Shown here one piece after another: positions 1 through 8,486 of a stretch of DNA of 64,000 nt (positions are counted from its first letter, which is position 1; each line of letters starts with the position of its first letter). The stretch comes from Rhodovibrio sodomensis (GTDB lineage: Bacteria > Pseudomonadota > Alphaproteobacteria > Kiloniellales > Rhodovibrionaceae): contig NZ_NRRL01000003.1 of the NCBI RefSeq assembly GCF_016583645.1, positions 62,001-126,000 of the forward strand, given 5' to 3'. The notes under the pieces were generated by a model. That model had not been told where the DNA came from. It was given only the letters and a program-made list of their open reading frames with translations, and did not search any database. The position numbers and the translations under genes were made by a program.

Positions 1-22
1 CGAAGAGAGAGATTTGGAGACG

Positions 23-487
23 ATGCGAGGCGAAGCCGGCTTCAAGCATGAATACCCCTGGGGGCGAAAAGCCCCGATGCGGCGGCTCGAGGAACTCGAG
101 GCGAAGCGGGCCGAGGTCGAAAGACGTCGGAAGTTGCTACGCGACCGGTTCGAGGAGCGCATGCGCGACTTCGACCGGATGAACGAACTGATCGATGCGG
201 AGATCGAGATTGCACAGCGGTGCGAAAGCGACCGTTTGAGGCGAAACGCCACGGCGATAGCCCACCGCCTGCTGGCGAAAGGAATCGATGTCTTCGAGGA
301 GCTGAAAGCTCAGGCCATTGATGAGGCGCTGATCGAGCGGCTCAAGGAGAAGGAGAGGGGCGCGAGTGCGCCCGCAAACACCTACGGGCCAACGGCACGA
401 AGCGAAGGGATCGAGGGGGAGGAGCCTTTCCCCGAGGACGAGCTGATCGATGAAGAGGCGATCCGAAGCCGGATTGCGGGAACCTAG
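23..487 (+). CDS. Coiled-coil protein of unknown function
   Basis: About 154 residues, rich in Arg, Glu and Lys, with a predicted long coiled coil from MRRLEELEAKRAEVE (residues ~19-60) and an acidic C-terminal tail. It is the first of three plus-strand genes and is followed 15 bp later by a second coiled-coil gene, so the three probably form one operon. A TTG at 14 and an ATG at 77 are alternative starts; ATG 23 is chosen because GGAG lies just upstream, but the window edge limits the view. No family recognised. Confidence 0.55.
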   Translation: MRGEAGFKHEYPWGRKAPMRRLEELEAKRAEVERRRKLLRDRFEERMRDFDRMNELIDAEIEIAQRCESDRLRRNATAIAHRLLAKGIDVFEELKAQAIDEALIERLKEKERGASAPANTYGPTARSEGIEGEEPFPEDELIDEEAIRSRIAGT

Positions 488-502
488 CCAAGGAGACGAG
501 AC

Positions 503-904
503 ATGTCGAGGTCACTCAAAGAGCGGCGGAACGCCATCAAGGAGAAGCAGCGCAAGCTCGAGGAAGAGCTGCGGCGAGCCCAGGAAGCGGAGGCCCAGCT
601 GATCGCACCGATGGTGCGCAAGATCGCGGCTGCGAGCGAGGAAGCAGCCAACAGCGTACTGCTCAACAGCATCGACCTTCTCGACGATGTTCGGTTCGAG
701 AAGAACGAGATGATCAAGCGGATCGAGGAGACCCTGCAAGCCTGGGTCAACGAGCAGGTCGGCGACGTCGAAAGCGACGAGACCGACGACGAAGACGGCG
801 GCGCCAAGCCCGACAACAAGAGCACCACGACCACCCCCGGACACGCCTTCACCGGACACCGGGAGAGCCCCGAAAGCGGGCTCGGGAACGCCGGCATCGA
901 GTAA
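503..904 (+). CDS. Coiled-coil protein with acidic/Thr-rich tail
   Basis: 133 residues. The first ~35 residues are a highly charged helix (KERRNAIKEKQRKLEEELRR), then a helical segment to ~90, then a disordered acidic and Thr-rich tail. The start is well supported by AAGGAG seven bases upstream of the ATG. It lies between another coiled-coil gene and a large membrane protein on the same strand, suggesting a common complex. Function unknown. Confidence 0.7.
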   Translation: MSRSLKERRNAIKEKQRKLEEELRRAQEAEAQLIAPMVRKIAAASEEAANSVLLNSIDLLDDVRFEKNEMIKRIEETLQAWVNEQVGDVESDETDDEDGGAKPDNKSTTTTPGHAFTGHRESPESGLGNAGIE

Positions 905-959
905 GCCGGCGACCCCGGAATAACCACACTGACGCAAGGCGGAAGAGCGGAGCAAACTG

Positions 960-3900
960 ATGCGCAAACTGGCAACCCTGATGGTCGCGACCCTGATCTC
1001 CCTGGGGGCCACTGTTTTCCTTCAGAACAGCTTCCCCTTCTCGCCTTGGTCGGTCGCCGATTGGCGGATCGTACTGCCCGAGATCGCTCAGGACCCCCTG
1101 GGGTTCAGGCCACTCTTCCTCATGGGGGCGTCCGCCTTCGCAACAGCCACCGCGGTAGCCGTGATTACGGCCCTTCTTATCCTTCTCACCATCGTGAAAC
1201 GCGGAGCCGAGGAGCTGATCGCAGCGGTACAAAGCGCATGGAGCGGGAGCGCCGAGAAAAGAGCCAGGAAAGCGGAGAAGGCCCAGGAGCGCAAGGCGGC
1301 GCGGGAAGCCAAGCGCGCCCATAAAAGGACCACCGGGAAAACGGCACCAACGGACCAGCCGGAAGTGTCGGAAGAGAGTGCGTCGGCCATGGCCGAAGCG
1401 GCGGCGGATGCGGTCGGAAAAAGCAGGAAGAAAACTTGGCGGAAAAACGGCAAAAGCCGGAAGCGTGAGCTTCTCCAGGGCGAGGAGGCGGAGTTCGCGG
1501 AGCCGCACGGAAATACGAAAAAGAACGGCCAGATCGGCCGCAAGCTGGGAGCCATCGCCGCGGCCATCGTCGCGGGGATCAAGACGCTCATAGAGCGCAT
1601 CAAAGGGCTGCGAGAGGCAGCCAAAGAGGACAACGAAACCCCGGCAACGCCGCGGCAGCGGCAGGGGCGGATCGCAGAGCTGACCTACGTCATCAAGCAC
1701 GCCTTCACCAGCAGCTACAACGACGACGAAATTGAGGTCGTCGAACCAGGGGAAAACGAGGAAAAGAGGGAGAGCAAGGCCAGCCGCAGCAGCGGCGGGA
1801 TCTTCTCGCGCCTCGTGCGACGAAAGGAGGCGAAGCCAACAGACATCCTGCTCGAGGGCTCCATCGACGAGCAGCCGAAAGGCCGCCAGCAGCCGTCCTT
1901 CGATGCCGATAACCCTGGCCTGCCGGACCGCATCCTCGAATTCTACACCGTCTGGACTCAGACGCCTGCGGACAAGCGCACAGAGCGCATGAAGCAGGAA
2001 GCGGAAAAGCTAAACCGTCAGATCGACGAGCGTATGGTCGGAGAGGTCATGCACCGCTTCGGATACCGCGGTGTCAACGCCATCGATACCCTTCGCGCCA
2101 TTGCCGCCGGGAAAGGTTTTGGAGAAACCGGAGAGCTCGGTATCGAGCCCGCCCAGGCCATGGAAAAACCCACCGCCGACGAACTGGTCGATCCCGCGCT
2201 GGCGGGAGACGACGGCACCGAGGTCGAGAAGGATCCCTGGCTTACGAACGCAGGTCAGGACGCCGAAAGCACGTTCGACGAAGACGACGTGAAAGAGAGC
2301 GAATCGCTGCCACCACACCTCCAGCTCGAAGCCGGCCTCCAGGAGGTCGAGGACGACCTAGCCGGAGAATACGCAACTGCCGGAACCTACGAGTCTGGCG
2401 ACAGCTTCACCCCCTCCGCGCAGGCGCCCAGCAGCGAGGAGGATGAAATGCCCTGGATGACCCAAGGGAGCGAAGAGGACAGCGCCGACGGCGCGGATAT
2501 CATGGGTGACTTCGGGGACGAGGAGGGAGGGCAAGAGCCGACCTATGGCGACCGCCATGAGACCTACTCGGATGACAGCGAAGCGGATGGCGCGGAGCGA
2601 GATAACGCGAGCCATAGCTGGGACGAAGATAGCGAGGACGCAGGCTGGGAAGATCACGCCCCCGACGCCGTAACCATCGAGAACGATCTCGAGGGAGGTG
2701 CGGGAAGCGAGACCTATCGCGCTGACGAGGACGAGGACGACGTCTCCGCCTACGAAGCGAAGGACGAAGAAGCCGCGGTCAGCGCATTCATGTGGGACCG
2801 CGACGAGCCCCAGCGACAGGCTGGCGAGGAGGCGATCCCGGAGGACGACGCCGTGATCCAGGGAATGGCGACCGATGACGACATCATCGCCGGTGATGAG
2901 GGAACTGCCTCCACGCATTACTCCGAGGACGAAGTCGACGAGACGATAGCCAGCATGGGTACGAACTGGCTTCACGCGGTCGTCGGTGAGGGGCGCAACA
3001 CGCGAAGGGGGCTGGATCGCCAGCTGCAAGCCATCGGCCTGCAGGGGCTGACCAACCCCAGCAACATCCTTCCCACGCTCTGGGCGCAGCTGGAGCGCAT
3101 CGTTGACTACCAAAGCAAGGCCTTTGCCTGGCAGCAGTTCGGCGAGACGCCGCCGAGGGAGTTCGAGACCGAAGAGCAGCGCCGGGAGTTCCTCCTGAAG
3201 CTCGCCACATCCATCGTCACGCTACGCGAGGAGGTCGGCCAGCAGACGGTCGACGAGATCCTCGAGAAGAAGGCCGGAAGCGAGCACGCGAAGTGGCTCG
3301 GGGGACGGGCGGACGTCGTTCTGCAATCCCTGATGCGCGGCGGCGAGCAGGCTGATACCAGCGCGCTGATGGGCGGCGAGGCGGCGAATGGCAGCAAGTT
3401 CATCGAGTACCGCTATCGCGACGCATGGCGCGTGATCTCACCGATCGTGCGCCAGTACCGGGAGCGCCCGCAGGCTGACGGCGTGAAGTCGTTCCGGAGC
3501 ACGCAAACCAACGCTGGCCGCCCGGGAGAAGAGATCGATGACGCGATCGATGTCGCGGATCTCCTGATCGGCGACACGCGCGGAACCATGACGCCGGACG
3601 GGCGTCAGCCAACGCTCGTCGGCGTGATGTTCTGCATCGTGCCGAAGGGGGAGTGGGCTGCGGAGAGAGACGAAAGCGACGCGCCGTTCGATGATCGCGT
3701 CGTGCTGCGGGCCGGCCAGCTGGCGGTCAGTCTGCGCGACCGATCGCAGCAGATCTTCACGACCTGGGCCGAGCAGCGCGGGTTCGCTCCGGTACCGGTT
3801 CTGCATCTCGTGCTAGAGCCGGGCGCAAGCGTCGATGGAATGACCGAACCTGCGCAGATCGCCAAACATCTCAACGCGCGGTTCGCGGGCGTCGTGGGTG

Positions 3901-3977
3901 CGGAGTTCCGGGCTCAGCCATGGAGCGCGGAGGAGTGGGCGGAGCTCTCCAGGCGGTTGGTCGGCGCGGCGGCCTGA
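960..3977 (+). CDS. Large acidic bitopic/polytopic membrane protein
   Basis: 1005 residues. Two hydrophobic helices (about 5-22 and 52-79) are followed by a very basic Lys/Arg/Ala-rich stretch (about 95-125), a second basic region to ~220, and then a long disordered section dominated by Asp and Glu (about 430-680). The last ~300 residues look folded but match no family I recognise. GGAG precedes the ATG by seven bases. The gene closes the left-hand plus-strand operon and converges on the minus-strand genes. The anchor plus charged linker plus globular end resembles secretion or conjugation membrane proteins, but that is only an analogy. Confidence 0.75.
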   Translation: MRKLATLMVATLISLGATVFLQNSFPFSPWSVADWRIVLPEIAQDPLGFRPLFLMGASAFATATAVAVITALLILLTIVKRGAEELIAAVQSAWSGSAEKRARKAEKAQERKAAREAKRAHKRTTGKTAPTDQPEVSEESASAMAEAAADAVGKSRKKTWRKNGKSRKRELLQGEEAEFAEPHGNTKKNGQIGRKLGAIAAAIVAGIKTLIERIKGLREAAKEDNETPATPRQRQGRIAELTYVIKHAFTSSYNDDEIEVVEPGENEEKRESKASRSSGGIFSRLVRRKEAKPTDILLEGSIDEQPKGRQQPSFDADNPGLPDRILEFYTVWTQTPADKRTERMKQEAEKLNRQIDERMVGEVMHRFGYRGVNAIDTLRAIAAGKGFGETGELGIEPAQAMEKPTADELVDPALAGDDGTEVEKDPWLTNAGQDAESTFDEDDVKESESLPPHLQLEAGLQEVEDDLAGEYATAGTYESGDSFTPSAQAPSSEEDEMPWMTQGSEEDSADGADIMGDFGDEEGGQEPTYGDRHETYSDDSEADGAERDNASHSWDEDSEDAGWEDHAPDAVTIENDLEGGAGSETYRADEDEDDVSAYEAKDEEAAVSAFMWDRDEPQRQAGEEAIPEDDAVIQGMATDDDIIAGDEGTASTHYSEDEVDETIASMGTNWLHAVVGEGRNTRRGLDRQLQAIGLQGLTNPSNILPTLWAQLERIVDYQSKAFAWQQFGETPPREFETEEQRREFLLKLATSIVTLREEVGQQTVDEILEKKAGSEHAKWLGGRADVVLQSLMRGGEQADTSALMGGEAANGSKFIEYRYRDAWRVISPIVRQYRERPQADGVKSFRSTQTNAGRPGEEIDDAIDVADLLIGDTRGTMTPDGRQPTLVGVMFCIVPKGEWAAERDESDAPFDDRVVLRAGQLAVSLRDRSQQIFTTWAEQRGFAPVPVLHLVLEPGASVDGMTEPAQIAKHLNARFAGVVGAEFRAQPWSAEEWAELSRRLVGAAA

Positions 3978-4024
3978 CCGCTGCGCCTTACTTTCAGAAG
4001 CCTCCGTGGGGGAGCGGGCGCGCG

Positions 4025-4073
4025 CTGCCGGCGGGGCGCCTTCCGACAGGAAGGCAAGGCGCCCCGCCGGCAG
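4025..4073. terminator. Long hairpin between convergent genes
   Basis: A ~20-bp stem (CTGCCGGCGGGGCGCCTTCC and its complement) separates the convergent genes ending at 3977 and 4086. The right arm carries AGGC-A-AGGC where the left arm has one copy, the same duplicated-arm architecture as the leader hairpins elsewhere. There is no U run on either side, so termination is inferred from position. Confidence 0.6.
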
Positions 4074-4085
4074 TGTGCGGTGGCA

Positions 4086-4394
4086 TTATCGTCGAATGAA
4101 ATCGGTTTGGAGATCATCGGCCGCGGAGACCCGCTGTGGCTCTTCGACGTCGTCCTCGTCGTCGAAGCCGAGGTCGAGGCCGCTCATCATGGTCCGCTGA
4201 CGGTGAGCGGAGAACGGTGAGGTGAGCGCGTAGGCCCCTGTCCACAGACCGCGGAACAAGAAGCCGAAGATCGCGCTGATCAGGGCAAGGATGCCCCGGA
4301 TGCCGAACCGCAGAAGCCGAAAGGCAAGACCGAGCACGAAGCCCGCTGCGGCAAGCGCGAGAAGTGCGGTCAAGATGGATCCAGCGATTTCCAT
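4086..4394 (-). CDS. Small membrane protein
   Basis: 102 residues. Residues ~4-55 are hydrophobic and rich in Ala, Leu, Ile and Phe, enough for two membrane helices, followed by a soluble acidic tail containing FDDEDDVEEP. GGAGG lies eight bases before the ATG. It is the last gene of the long minus-strand array. No family recognised. Confidence 0.7.
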   Translation of the reverse strand: MEIAGSILTALLALAAAGFVLGLAFRLLRFGIRGILALISAIFGFLFRGLWTGAYALTSPFSAHRQRTMMSGLDLGFDDEDDVEEPQRVSAADDLQTDFIRR

Positions 4395-4441
4395 CTCTCA
4401 GAACCTCCGGGCACGAGTTCGGTGTGATTGGGGGTTCTCGG

Positions 4442-4484
4442 GAGATGGGATCGGACCCCTGTTTGGGCCCGATCCTGTCATCTC
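4442..4484 (-). terminator. Interrupted hairpin after the stop at 4496
   Basis: Three stacked stems (GAGATG/CATCTC, GGATCGG/CCGATCC, CCC/GGG) with small bulges lie 12 nt beyond the stop of the 52-residue gene and upstream of the next start. No clear U tract. Confidence 0.4.
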
Positions 4485-4495
4485 GTCCGAGCGGT

Positions 4496-4654
4496 TCAGA
4501 CTGCCTCGAAAAGGCCGAAGAAAGCGTTACGCGGCGCGTTGCGATGCTCTTCCGCCGCGCTGTCGAGGATGCCCTGCGGGATGTCCAGGAGATCGTCCGG
4601 GACGTTGCTCATCATCGTGTCGTCGAGGGCGGCGAGTAACAGCAGATCGTCCAT
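4496..4654 (-). CDS. Small acidic protein, 52 residues
   Basis: Starts MDDLLLLAALDD and is acidic in its first half. The longer open frame to 4837 runs through a GC-rich hairpin and is Arg/Pro-rich, so the internal ATG at 4654, preceded by GGGAAAGGGAAG, is preferred. Unknown function. Confidence 0.5.
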   Translation of the reverse strand: MDDLLLLAALDDTMMSNVPDDLLDIPQGILDSAAEEHRNAPRNAFFGLFEAV

Positions 4655-4686
4655 CTTTCTTCCCTTTCCCTTCATCTCAGTCCGGC

Positions 4687-4735
4687 GCCCCGTGCCGGGC
4701 CGCCTTCGCCAGAATGAGGCGGCCCGGCACGGGGC
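4687..4735 (-). other. Leader hairpin
   Basis: A strong stem (GCCCCGTGCCGGGCCGCC with its complement) with a one-base bulge near the loop, 33 nt upstream of the start at 4654. Confidence 0.6.
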
Positions 4736-4844
4736 CTGGCTCGCCGGCGCCGAGGTCGTCGCTCTCGCTCTCCGTAGGGCAAAGGGGCGCTCCGGCGTCC
4801 CGCTCATCGAGAGCGTTGGGATGAAGCGATTGGGCACGAAGAAA

Positions 4845-4872
4845 CCGGCGCACCCGTCCTCGGGTGCGCCGG
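4845..4872 (-). terminator. Intrinsic terminator
   Basis: A perfect 12-bp stem (CCGGCGCACCCG) with a 4-nt loop is followed on the minus strand by TTTCTTCG. It lies 25 nt past the stop at 4897. Confidence 0.8.
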
Positions 4873-4896
4873 CTGTAGTCTGAAACGATCGGGGCG

Positions 4897-5616
4897 TTAG
4901 ACGATCTGGCCAGGCTCCAGCCGATCCGATGTTGGCGCCGCGTCCGGCGCCTCAGGCTGAACCGGCGCATCGGCTTTACTGTCACCCGCGGGCGCGCTCT
5001 CTGGAGCGGGCGTCTCATCCGCAGTCTCCGAGTTGGCCGAGGGATCGCCGGCCGGCGTGGAAGACGGCTGCTGGTACGCCATGATCGCCTCATAGACCTC
5101 GGGCGTCAGGTCGGTTAGCGGACCCATGCTGGTCAACGCGCCGAAAGCGCGGATGGCGGCGCGGGTTTGCGGGCCGTTCAGGCCGTCGATCTCGCCGGTA
5201 TAGAGATCCAGCTCGCGGAGCTTCTTCTGCGCGGTGCGCAGGAAGGGATCGGGGCGCGGCGCCGGCTTTGCCGCGTTTTCCTCGGGGGCGGCCGGAGCGG
5301 ACGCGGCCGGGTCGGGGCTGACGGTCGTCGCGGTGATGACGAGGCCGAAGTTGAGGTGATTCGACAGCTCCGGGTCAGCGCGACCATCGACTGCGAGATC
5401 AGCGGCCCGCTGGTAGGCGACGATGGCCTTCCGGGTCGCGGAGTCCATGTCGCCGGTGATCTCGCCGTTGTAGAACCCGCGTTCGGCGAGCTTCTTCTGG
5501 ATATCGGAGATGAACGCGTGGGCGAGCGGCGGTGCGAAGCCGTGCCGCTCGGAGGCCAGAGCCGGCGCGGCGATCACCGCAAGGGTTAGGCAAAGGGCGG
5601 CAAGGAACCGGATCAT
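4897..5616 (-). CDS. Secreted protein with two peptidoglycan-binding repeats
   Basis: 239 residues. A Sec signal peptide (1-21, ending ALA) precedes two PG_binding_1-like repeats at about 34-75 and 126-163. Each has the pattern LAERGFYNGEITGDMDSAT or LRELDLYTGEIDGLNGPQT followed by an AxxAxxAY/F helix. The rest is Pro/Ala/Glu-rich and probably disordered. Binding of cell-wall peptidoglycan in the periplasm is inferred from the family; there is no catalytic domain. Confidence 0.8.
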   Translation of the reverse strand: MIRFLAALCLTLAVIAAPALASERHGFAPPLAHAFISDIQKKLAERGFYNGEITGDMDSATRKAIVAYQRAADLAVDGRADPELSNHLNFGLVITATTVSPDPAASAPAAPEENAAKPAPRPDPFLRTAQKKLRELDLYTGEIDGLNGPQTRAAIRAFGALTSMGPLTDLTPEVYEAIMAYQQPSSTPAGDPSANSETADETPAPESAPAGDSKADAPVQPEAPDAAPTSDRLEPGQIV

Positions 5617-5694
5617 TCGGCAGCTCCGTGGTCGTGTGTCCTGGAGAGGCTCCGGGGTTCACCCATTGCGGGACCCCGGCCTAGGCGTCGGCTG

Positions 5695-6180
5695 CTACTG
5701 CTGCTGGATGCGCCAGCGGCCGTCCGGCTGACGGCAGGCCGTGCCGTAGGCCTGGGCAACCTTGCCGTCGATCTGGACGGTGTGCTGGAACTCGCGGCAG
5801 TACTGACCGCTGGCGCGCTGATAGGTACGCACCGGGCGCACGGAGCCCTGTGCGCCGCTGTCGGGGTTCCGCCACATCGTGGCGTGACCCGCGCGGTTGC
5901 GCTCCAGCGCGTGCTGCGTCGAACGCTGGGCGTGCATCTCGTCGACGCGATCGAGCGAGAGGCCGACCTGGTTGCCGATCAGGGCGCCGATGACGGCACC
6001 AGCGCCGGTCGCGACCAGCTTACCGTTGCCCTTGCCGATCTGAGCGCCGGCGGCGCCGCCGCCCAGCGCGCCCAGGACAGTGCCGATGTTTTGCTTGCTG
6101 AGCAGGCGATCGAGGCCCTCGGCGCTTGCCGGAGAGGCGATCAGCGTGACCAGCGCGAGAAGAGCGAATAACCTCTTCAT
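5695..6180 (-). CDS. Glycine-zipper surface-antigen-like envelope protein
   Basis: 161 residues. A signal peptide (MKRLFALLALVTLIASPASA) is followed by a glycine-zipper segment (GTVLGALGGGAAGAQIGKG, then GAVIGALIGNQVG) and a C-terminal domain typical of the 17-kDa antigen/RT0821 family, including YCREFQ and GTACRQPDGRWRI. Such proteins sit in the outer membrane or periplasm. AAGGA nine bases upstream supports the ATG at 6180 rather than the one at 6189. Confidence 0.85.
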   Translation of the reverse strand: MKRLFALLALVTLIASPASAEGLDRLLSKQNIGTVLGALGGGAAGAQIGKGNGKLVATGAGAVIGALIGNQVGLSLDRVDEMHAQRSTQHALERNRAGHATMWRNPDSGAQGSVRPVRTYQRASGQYCREFQHTVQIDGKVAQAYGTACRQPDGRWRIQQQ

Positions 6181-6215
6181 CGGGAACATTCCTTTTTGAA
6201 GCCGGGTCGGCGGCG

Positions 6216-6248
6216 CGCTGCCGCCTTCGCAAGAACGAGGCGGCAGCG
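6216..6248 (-). other. Leader hairpin
   Basis: Stem CGCTGCCGCC with its complement and a one-base bulge near the loop, 36 nt upstream of the start at 6180. Confidence 0.6.
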
Positions 6249-6299
6249 TGTCGTCGCACGCGGTTTGTGCTGGCGAGGTCGGGGGCGTGCTGGCCCGGA

Positions 6300-6638
6300 T
6301 CAGCGATCGACGAGCAGGAGGAAGCGGAACCCGGCGTCGCGCATCGACGTGTAGGGCGCGCGAAGCGCGTTGTAGGCGCGGTCCGGCAGAACCGTCGGGT
6401 TCTCATCGGGAAGTTCCGCGTCGGACGAGATGATCCAGGTGCCCGGGTCGCCGAGGTCAGCGCCGAGCAGGTCGGCGATCTCCGTCGCCGATTGCAGGGT
6501 GACGATCTCCTCGCCGATCGTGGTGGCGATCTGCTTGCCGGGCGCGATGTGTGCGTAGTGGTCGGCGGGGTACTCGTAATGCTCAGCGAGCGCCGGGGTG
6601 TGCGGACCGATGGCAAGGATCTGCATTTGGGTCGACAT
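6300..6638 (-). CDS. Uncharacterised 112-residue protein
   Basis: Soluble alpha/beta-like sequence beginning MSTQMQILAIGPHTPALAEH and ending FRFLLLVDR. The start is supported by GAGGAG nine bases upstream. The gene lies between the antigen-like gene and the macro-domain gene, each separated by its own hairpin. No family recognised. Confidence 0.65.
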   Translation of the reverse strand: MSTQMQILAIGPHTPALAEHYEYPADHYAHIAPGKQIATTIGEEIVTLQSATEIADLLGADLGDPGTWIISSDAELPDENPTVLPDRAYNALRAPYTSMRDAGFRFLLLVDR

Positions 6639-6666
6639 GCGCCTGATCTCCTCTTGTCTATCGAGC

Positions 6667-6714
6667 AGCCGGTGGGCCGCCTTCCGATCAGGAAGGCAAG
6701 GCGGCCCACTGGCT
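6667..6714 (-). other. Leader hairpin with duplicated arm segment
   Basis: Stem GTGGGCCGCCTTCC with its complement, where the right arm reads GGAAGGC-A-AGGCGG: AGGC occurs twice around one A. It is 29 nt upstream of the start at 6638. Confidence 0.7.
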
Positions 6715-6792
6715 GTGCGCTTTCCGCCGCGGGCAACCGCGTCGCCAGATCGACTGGTTGGAAGCCGGGTACCAGGACGGGTCCTGGCGGTG

Positions 6793-7236
6793 TCAGCGGG
6801 GTTGGAAGACCAGGGCGGTGATTGCGGGGTCGGCGGAGAACTCGGCCTCGATCGCGGAAGCAACGTCGGGCCAGGGCAGACCGCCCAAGCCGGCACCGAG
6901 CGGCGGCACGGCAACCGTGGTCAGGCCGCGCGCAGCCATCTTCGAGCGGAGCGCGGCGAGGCCTGAGGCGACCCAGTCGATACGCGAGGGGTTGCGCCAG
7001 TGGTCCTTGGTCGGAAGGTTTGCGATCGCGCGGCCGTCAGGCAGGGTCAGAAACTGAACCTGGCCCGGCCGCAGGCGCCCTTCGGCGCAGGCGCGCTTGT
7101 AGGGGGCCAGGATGCCAGGGAAGTGCTCGGCGAACGCCTTCGCCAACCCCTTCCCCATGACGCCGACGCAGTTGACGGGATTGACGAGCACCTGAGCGTC
7201 GGATTGCAGAAGATCGCCGGAGGTGTAGGTGATCAT
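6793..7236 (-). CDS. Macro-domain ADP-ribose hydrolase (DarG/TARG1-like)
   Basis: 147 residues, a stand-alone macro domain. Visible signatures are YTSGDLLQSDAQVLVNPVNC near the N-terminus, GVMGKGLA (the ligand loop) and VAVPPLGAGLGGLPW. These match the family that binds ADP-ribose and removes ADP-ribose from proteins or nucleic acids; the NCVGVMGKGLA context is closest to the DarG/ALC1-type class. No DarT-like toxin gene is adjacent, so a role beyond toxin neutralisation, such as reversing ADP-ribosylation by the host, is possible. AAGGAGG nine bases upstream fixes the start. Confidence 0.88.
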   Translation of the reverse strand: MITYTSGDLLQSDAQVLVNPVNCVGVMGKGLAKAFAEHFPGILAPYKRACAEGRLRPGQVQFLTLPDGRAIANLPTKDHWRNPSRIDWVASGLAALRSKMAARGLTTVAVPPLGAGLGGLPWPDVASAIEAEFSADPAITALVFQPR

Positions 7237-7404
7237 CGCGTGCCGCCTCCTTGGAGCGGTCCGCACCTGGGGGGCTGGAGACCGTCGCCCCTGCGGAACA
7301 GGTGTCGTGGGTGGGGCCGTGACGACAGCACGGGTCGTCGGCCGTGGTGTCGATAGACTGATCGGAGAGTCGGAGGTATCCGCCCCGCTCGGCGGGGAAG
7401 GCGT

Positions 7405-7680
7405 TCAATCGGTGTGCGCCAGGAGGTGGTCTTCGAGAGCCTGCATGGCGGCGTCCGCGACTTCATCCCAGCTGGCGATGCCATCCGAGCGCGCGGTGAG
7501 CCGCTCGCTGTCGGCTTGGAGGGTGGCCCCGTCGATGCCTATCGACAGGGACCAGCCACGGTAGCGTGCCTTGAAAGGGATCGGCTCGCGGCCGCTTACG
7601 ACCGCGAGCCCGCGCCATTCCGTCGGACAGCCAAAGCCGGTCTTCTTGACCTGACGGATCTTCATACCGAGCGAGGGCAT
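7405..7680 (-). CDS. Uncharacterised 91-residue protein
   Basis: Soluble small protein, MPSLGMKIRQVKKTGFG..., with a mixed alpha/beta composition and a C-terminal helix (SWDEVADAAMQALEDHLLA). AAGGAGG lies four bases before the ATG at 7680. Only 9 bp separate it from the RNase HI stop upstream, so the two are probably cotranscribed. Confidence 0.65.
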   Translation of the reverse strand: MPSLGMKIRQVKKTGFGCPTEWRGLAVVSGREPIPFKARYRGWSLSIGIDGATLQADSERLTARSDGIASWDEVADAAMQALEDHLLAHTD

Positions 7681-7689
7681 GGCGCCTCC

Positions 7690-8280
7690 TTATTGGCGCT
7701 GCTGGTACTGAGCGACGGCGAGCTGGTCGACGTGCTCGTTCCAGTGCACGCCCTTGTGACCTCGAACGTGTTCGAAGGTCACCTGGTCGTGTCGGGCGAT
7801 CGCCGCGTCGAGCTGCGTCCAGAGATCGCAGTTCTTCTTGCGCTTCCACCCCTTCTGAATGGTGTCGACGATCAGCTGGCTGTCGGTGCGCACGGTGACG
7901 GTCGCGCCGGCGTGCAGGCGATCGAGGCCGGCGATGACGCCCTGCATCTCCATGCGGTTGTTCGTCGTCTCGGGTGCGTAGCCGGCATCCTCACCGACCT
8001 TCTGGCCGTCCTTGACCAGGCAGTAAGCCCAGCCGCCCGGGCCGGGGTTGCCGGAGCACGCGCCGTCGGTCCAGAGTTCGATCCCATCGGAGAGATCGAC
8101 CGCCAGCGTGTCGCGGCCAAGCGGATCTTCCAGGTCGCCCGCTTCGTCAGCCGCCATGATGTCCCGGCCGTTCAGTCGGATGCGGCCGTGGGGGCCGATA
8201 TCGAGACGGGTAACGGCCTCGTTGGGGTCAGCCACACCGCTCAGCGCGTGGATCAATTGGCACACCGTGATCTTCGACAT
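7690..8280 (-). CDS. rnhA: Ribonuclease HI with N-terminal extension
   Basis: 196 residues. The RNase H fold covers about 65-195: LWTDGACSGNPGPGGWAY carries the first Asp, NNRMEM the Glu, VRTDSQL the second Asp and WNEHVDQLA the last Asp, so the catalytic set is complete. The N-terminal ~65 residues (MSKITVCQLIHALSG...) are an added domain of unknown role. The enzyme cuts RNA in RNA:DNA hybrids, useful for primer removal during replication. The ATG at 8280 is preceded by GGAGG; the longer open frame to 8577 crosses a hairpin and is rejected. Confidence 0.9.
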   Translation of the reverse strand: MSKITVCQLIHALSGVADPNEAVTRLDIGPHGRIRLNGRDIMAADEAGDLEDPLGRDTLAVDLSDGIELWTDGACSGNPGPGGWAYCLVKDGQKVGEDAGYAPETTNNRMEMQGVIAGLDRLHAGATVTVRTDSQLIVDTIQKGWKRKKNCDLWTQLDAAIARHDQVTFEHVRGHKGVHWNEHVDQLAVAQYQQRQ

Positions 8281-8315
8281 CAGTACCTCCAGGCGGTGAA
8301 GGGTCGGCGGCGGCG

Positions 8316-8354
8316 CCGCCTCGTGTGGTCGACCCGACCACTCACACGAGGCGG
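8316..8354 (-). other. Leader hairpin with duplicated arm segment
   Basis: CCGCCTCGTGTGGTCG pairs with a right arm reading CGACCAC-T-CACACGAGG, with CAC present twice around one T. It is 36 nt upstream of the RNase HI start. Confidence 0.7.
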
Positions 8355-8430
8355 TGTCGGCGGCGACCGAAGTCGTTATCGACGAAAGCCATGGATATTC
8401 GGTTTCAGCAGCGCGCAAGTAAGAGAAAAA

Positions 8431-8454
8431 CCGGAGCGGCGTGGGCCGCTCCGG
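8431..8454 (-). terminator. Intrinsic terminator
   Basis: Stem CCGGAGCGGC with its complement, followed on the minus strand by TTTTTCTC; it lies 33 nt past the stop at 8487. Confidence 0.8.
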
Positions 8455-8486
8455 TGGCAAGAGGATGTACGAGGCCGGATCGCTGG

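Noticed and set aside
1..3977. Conjugation operon (TraG/VirB-like)
   Set aside because: No Walker A, relaxase or VirB motif is visible in any of the three proteins.
4025..4073. CRISPR or REP-type repeat array
   Set aside because: The hairpins share shape but not sequence and are not regularly spaced with spacers.
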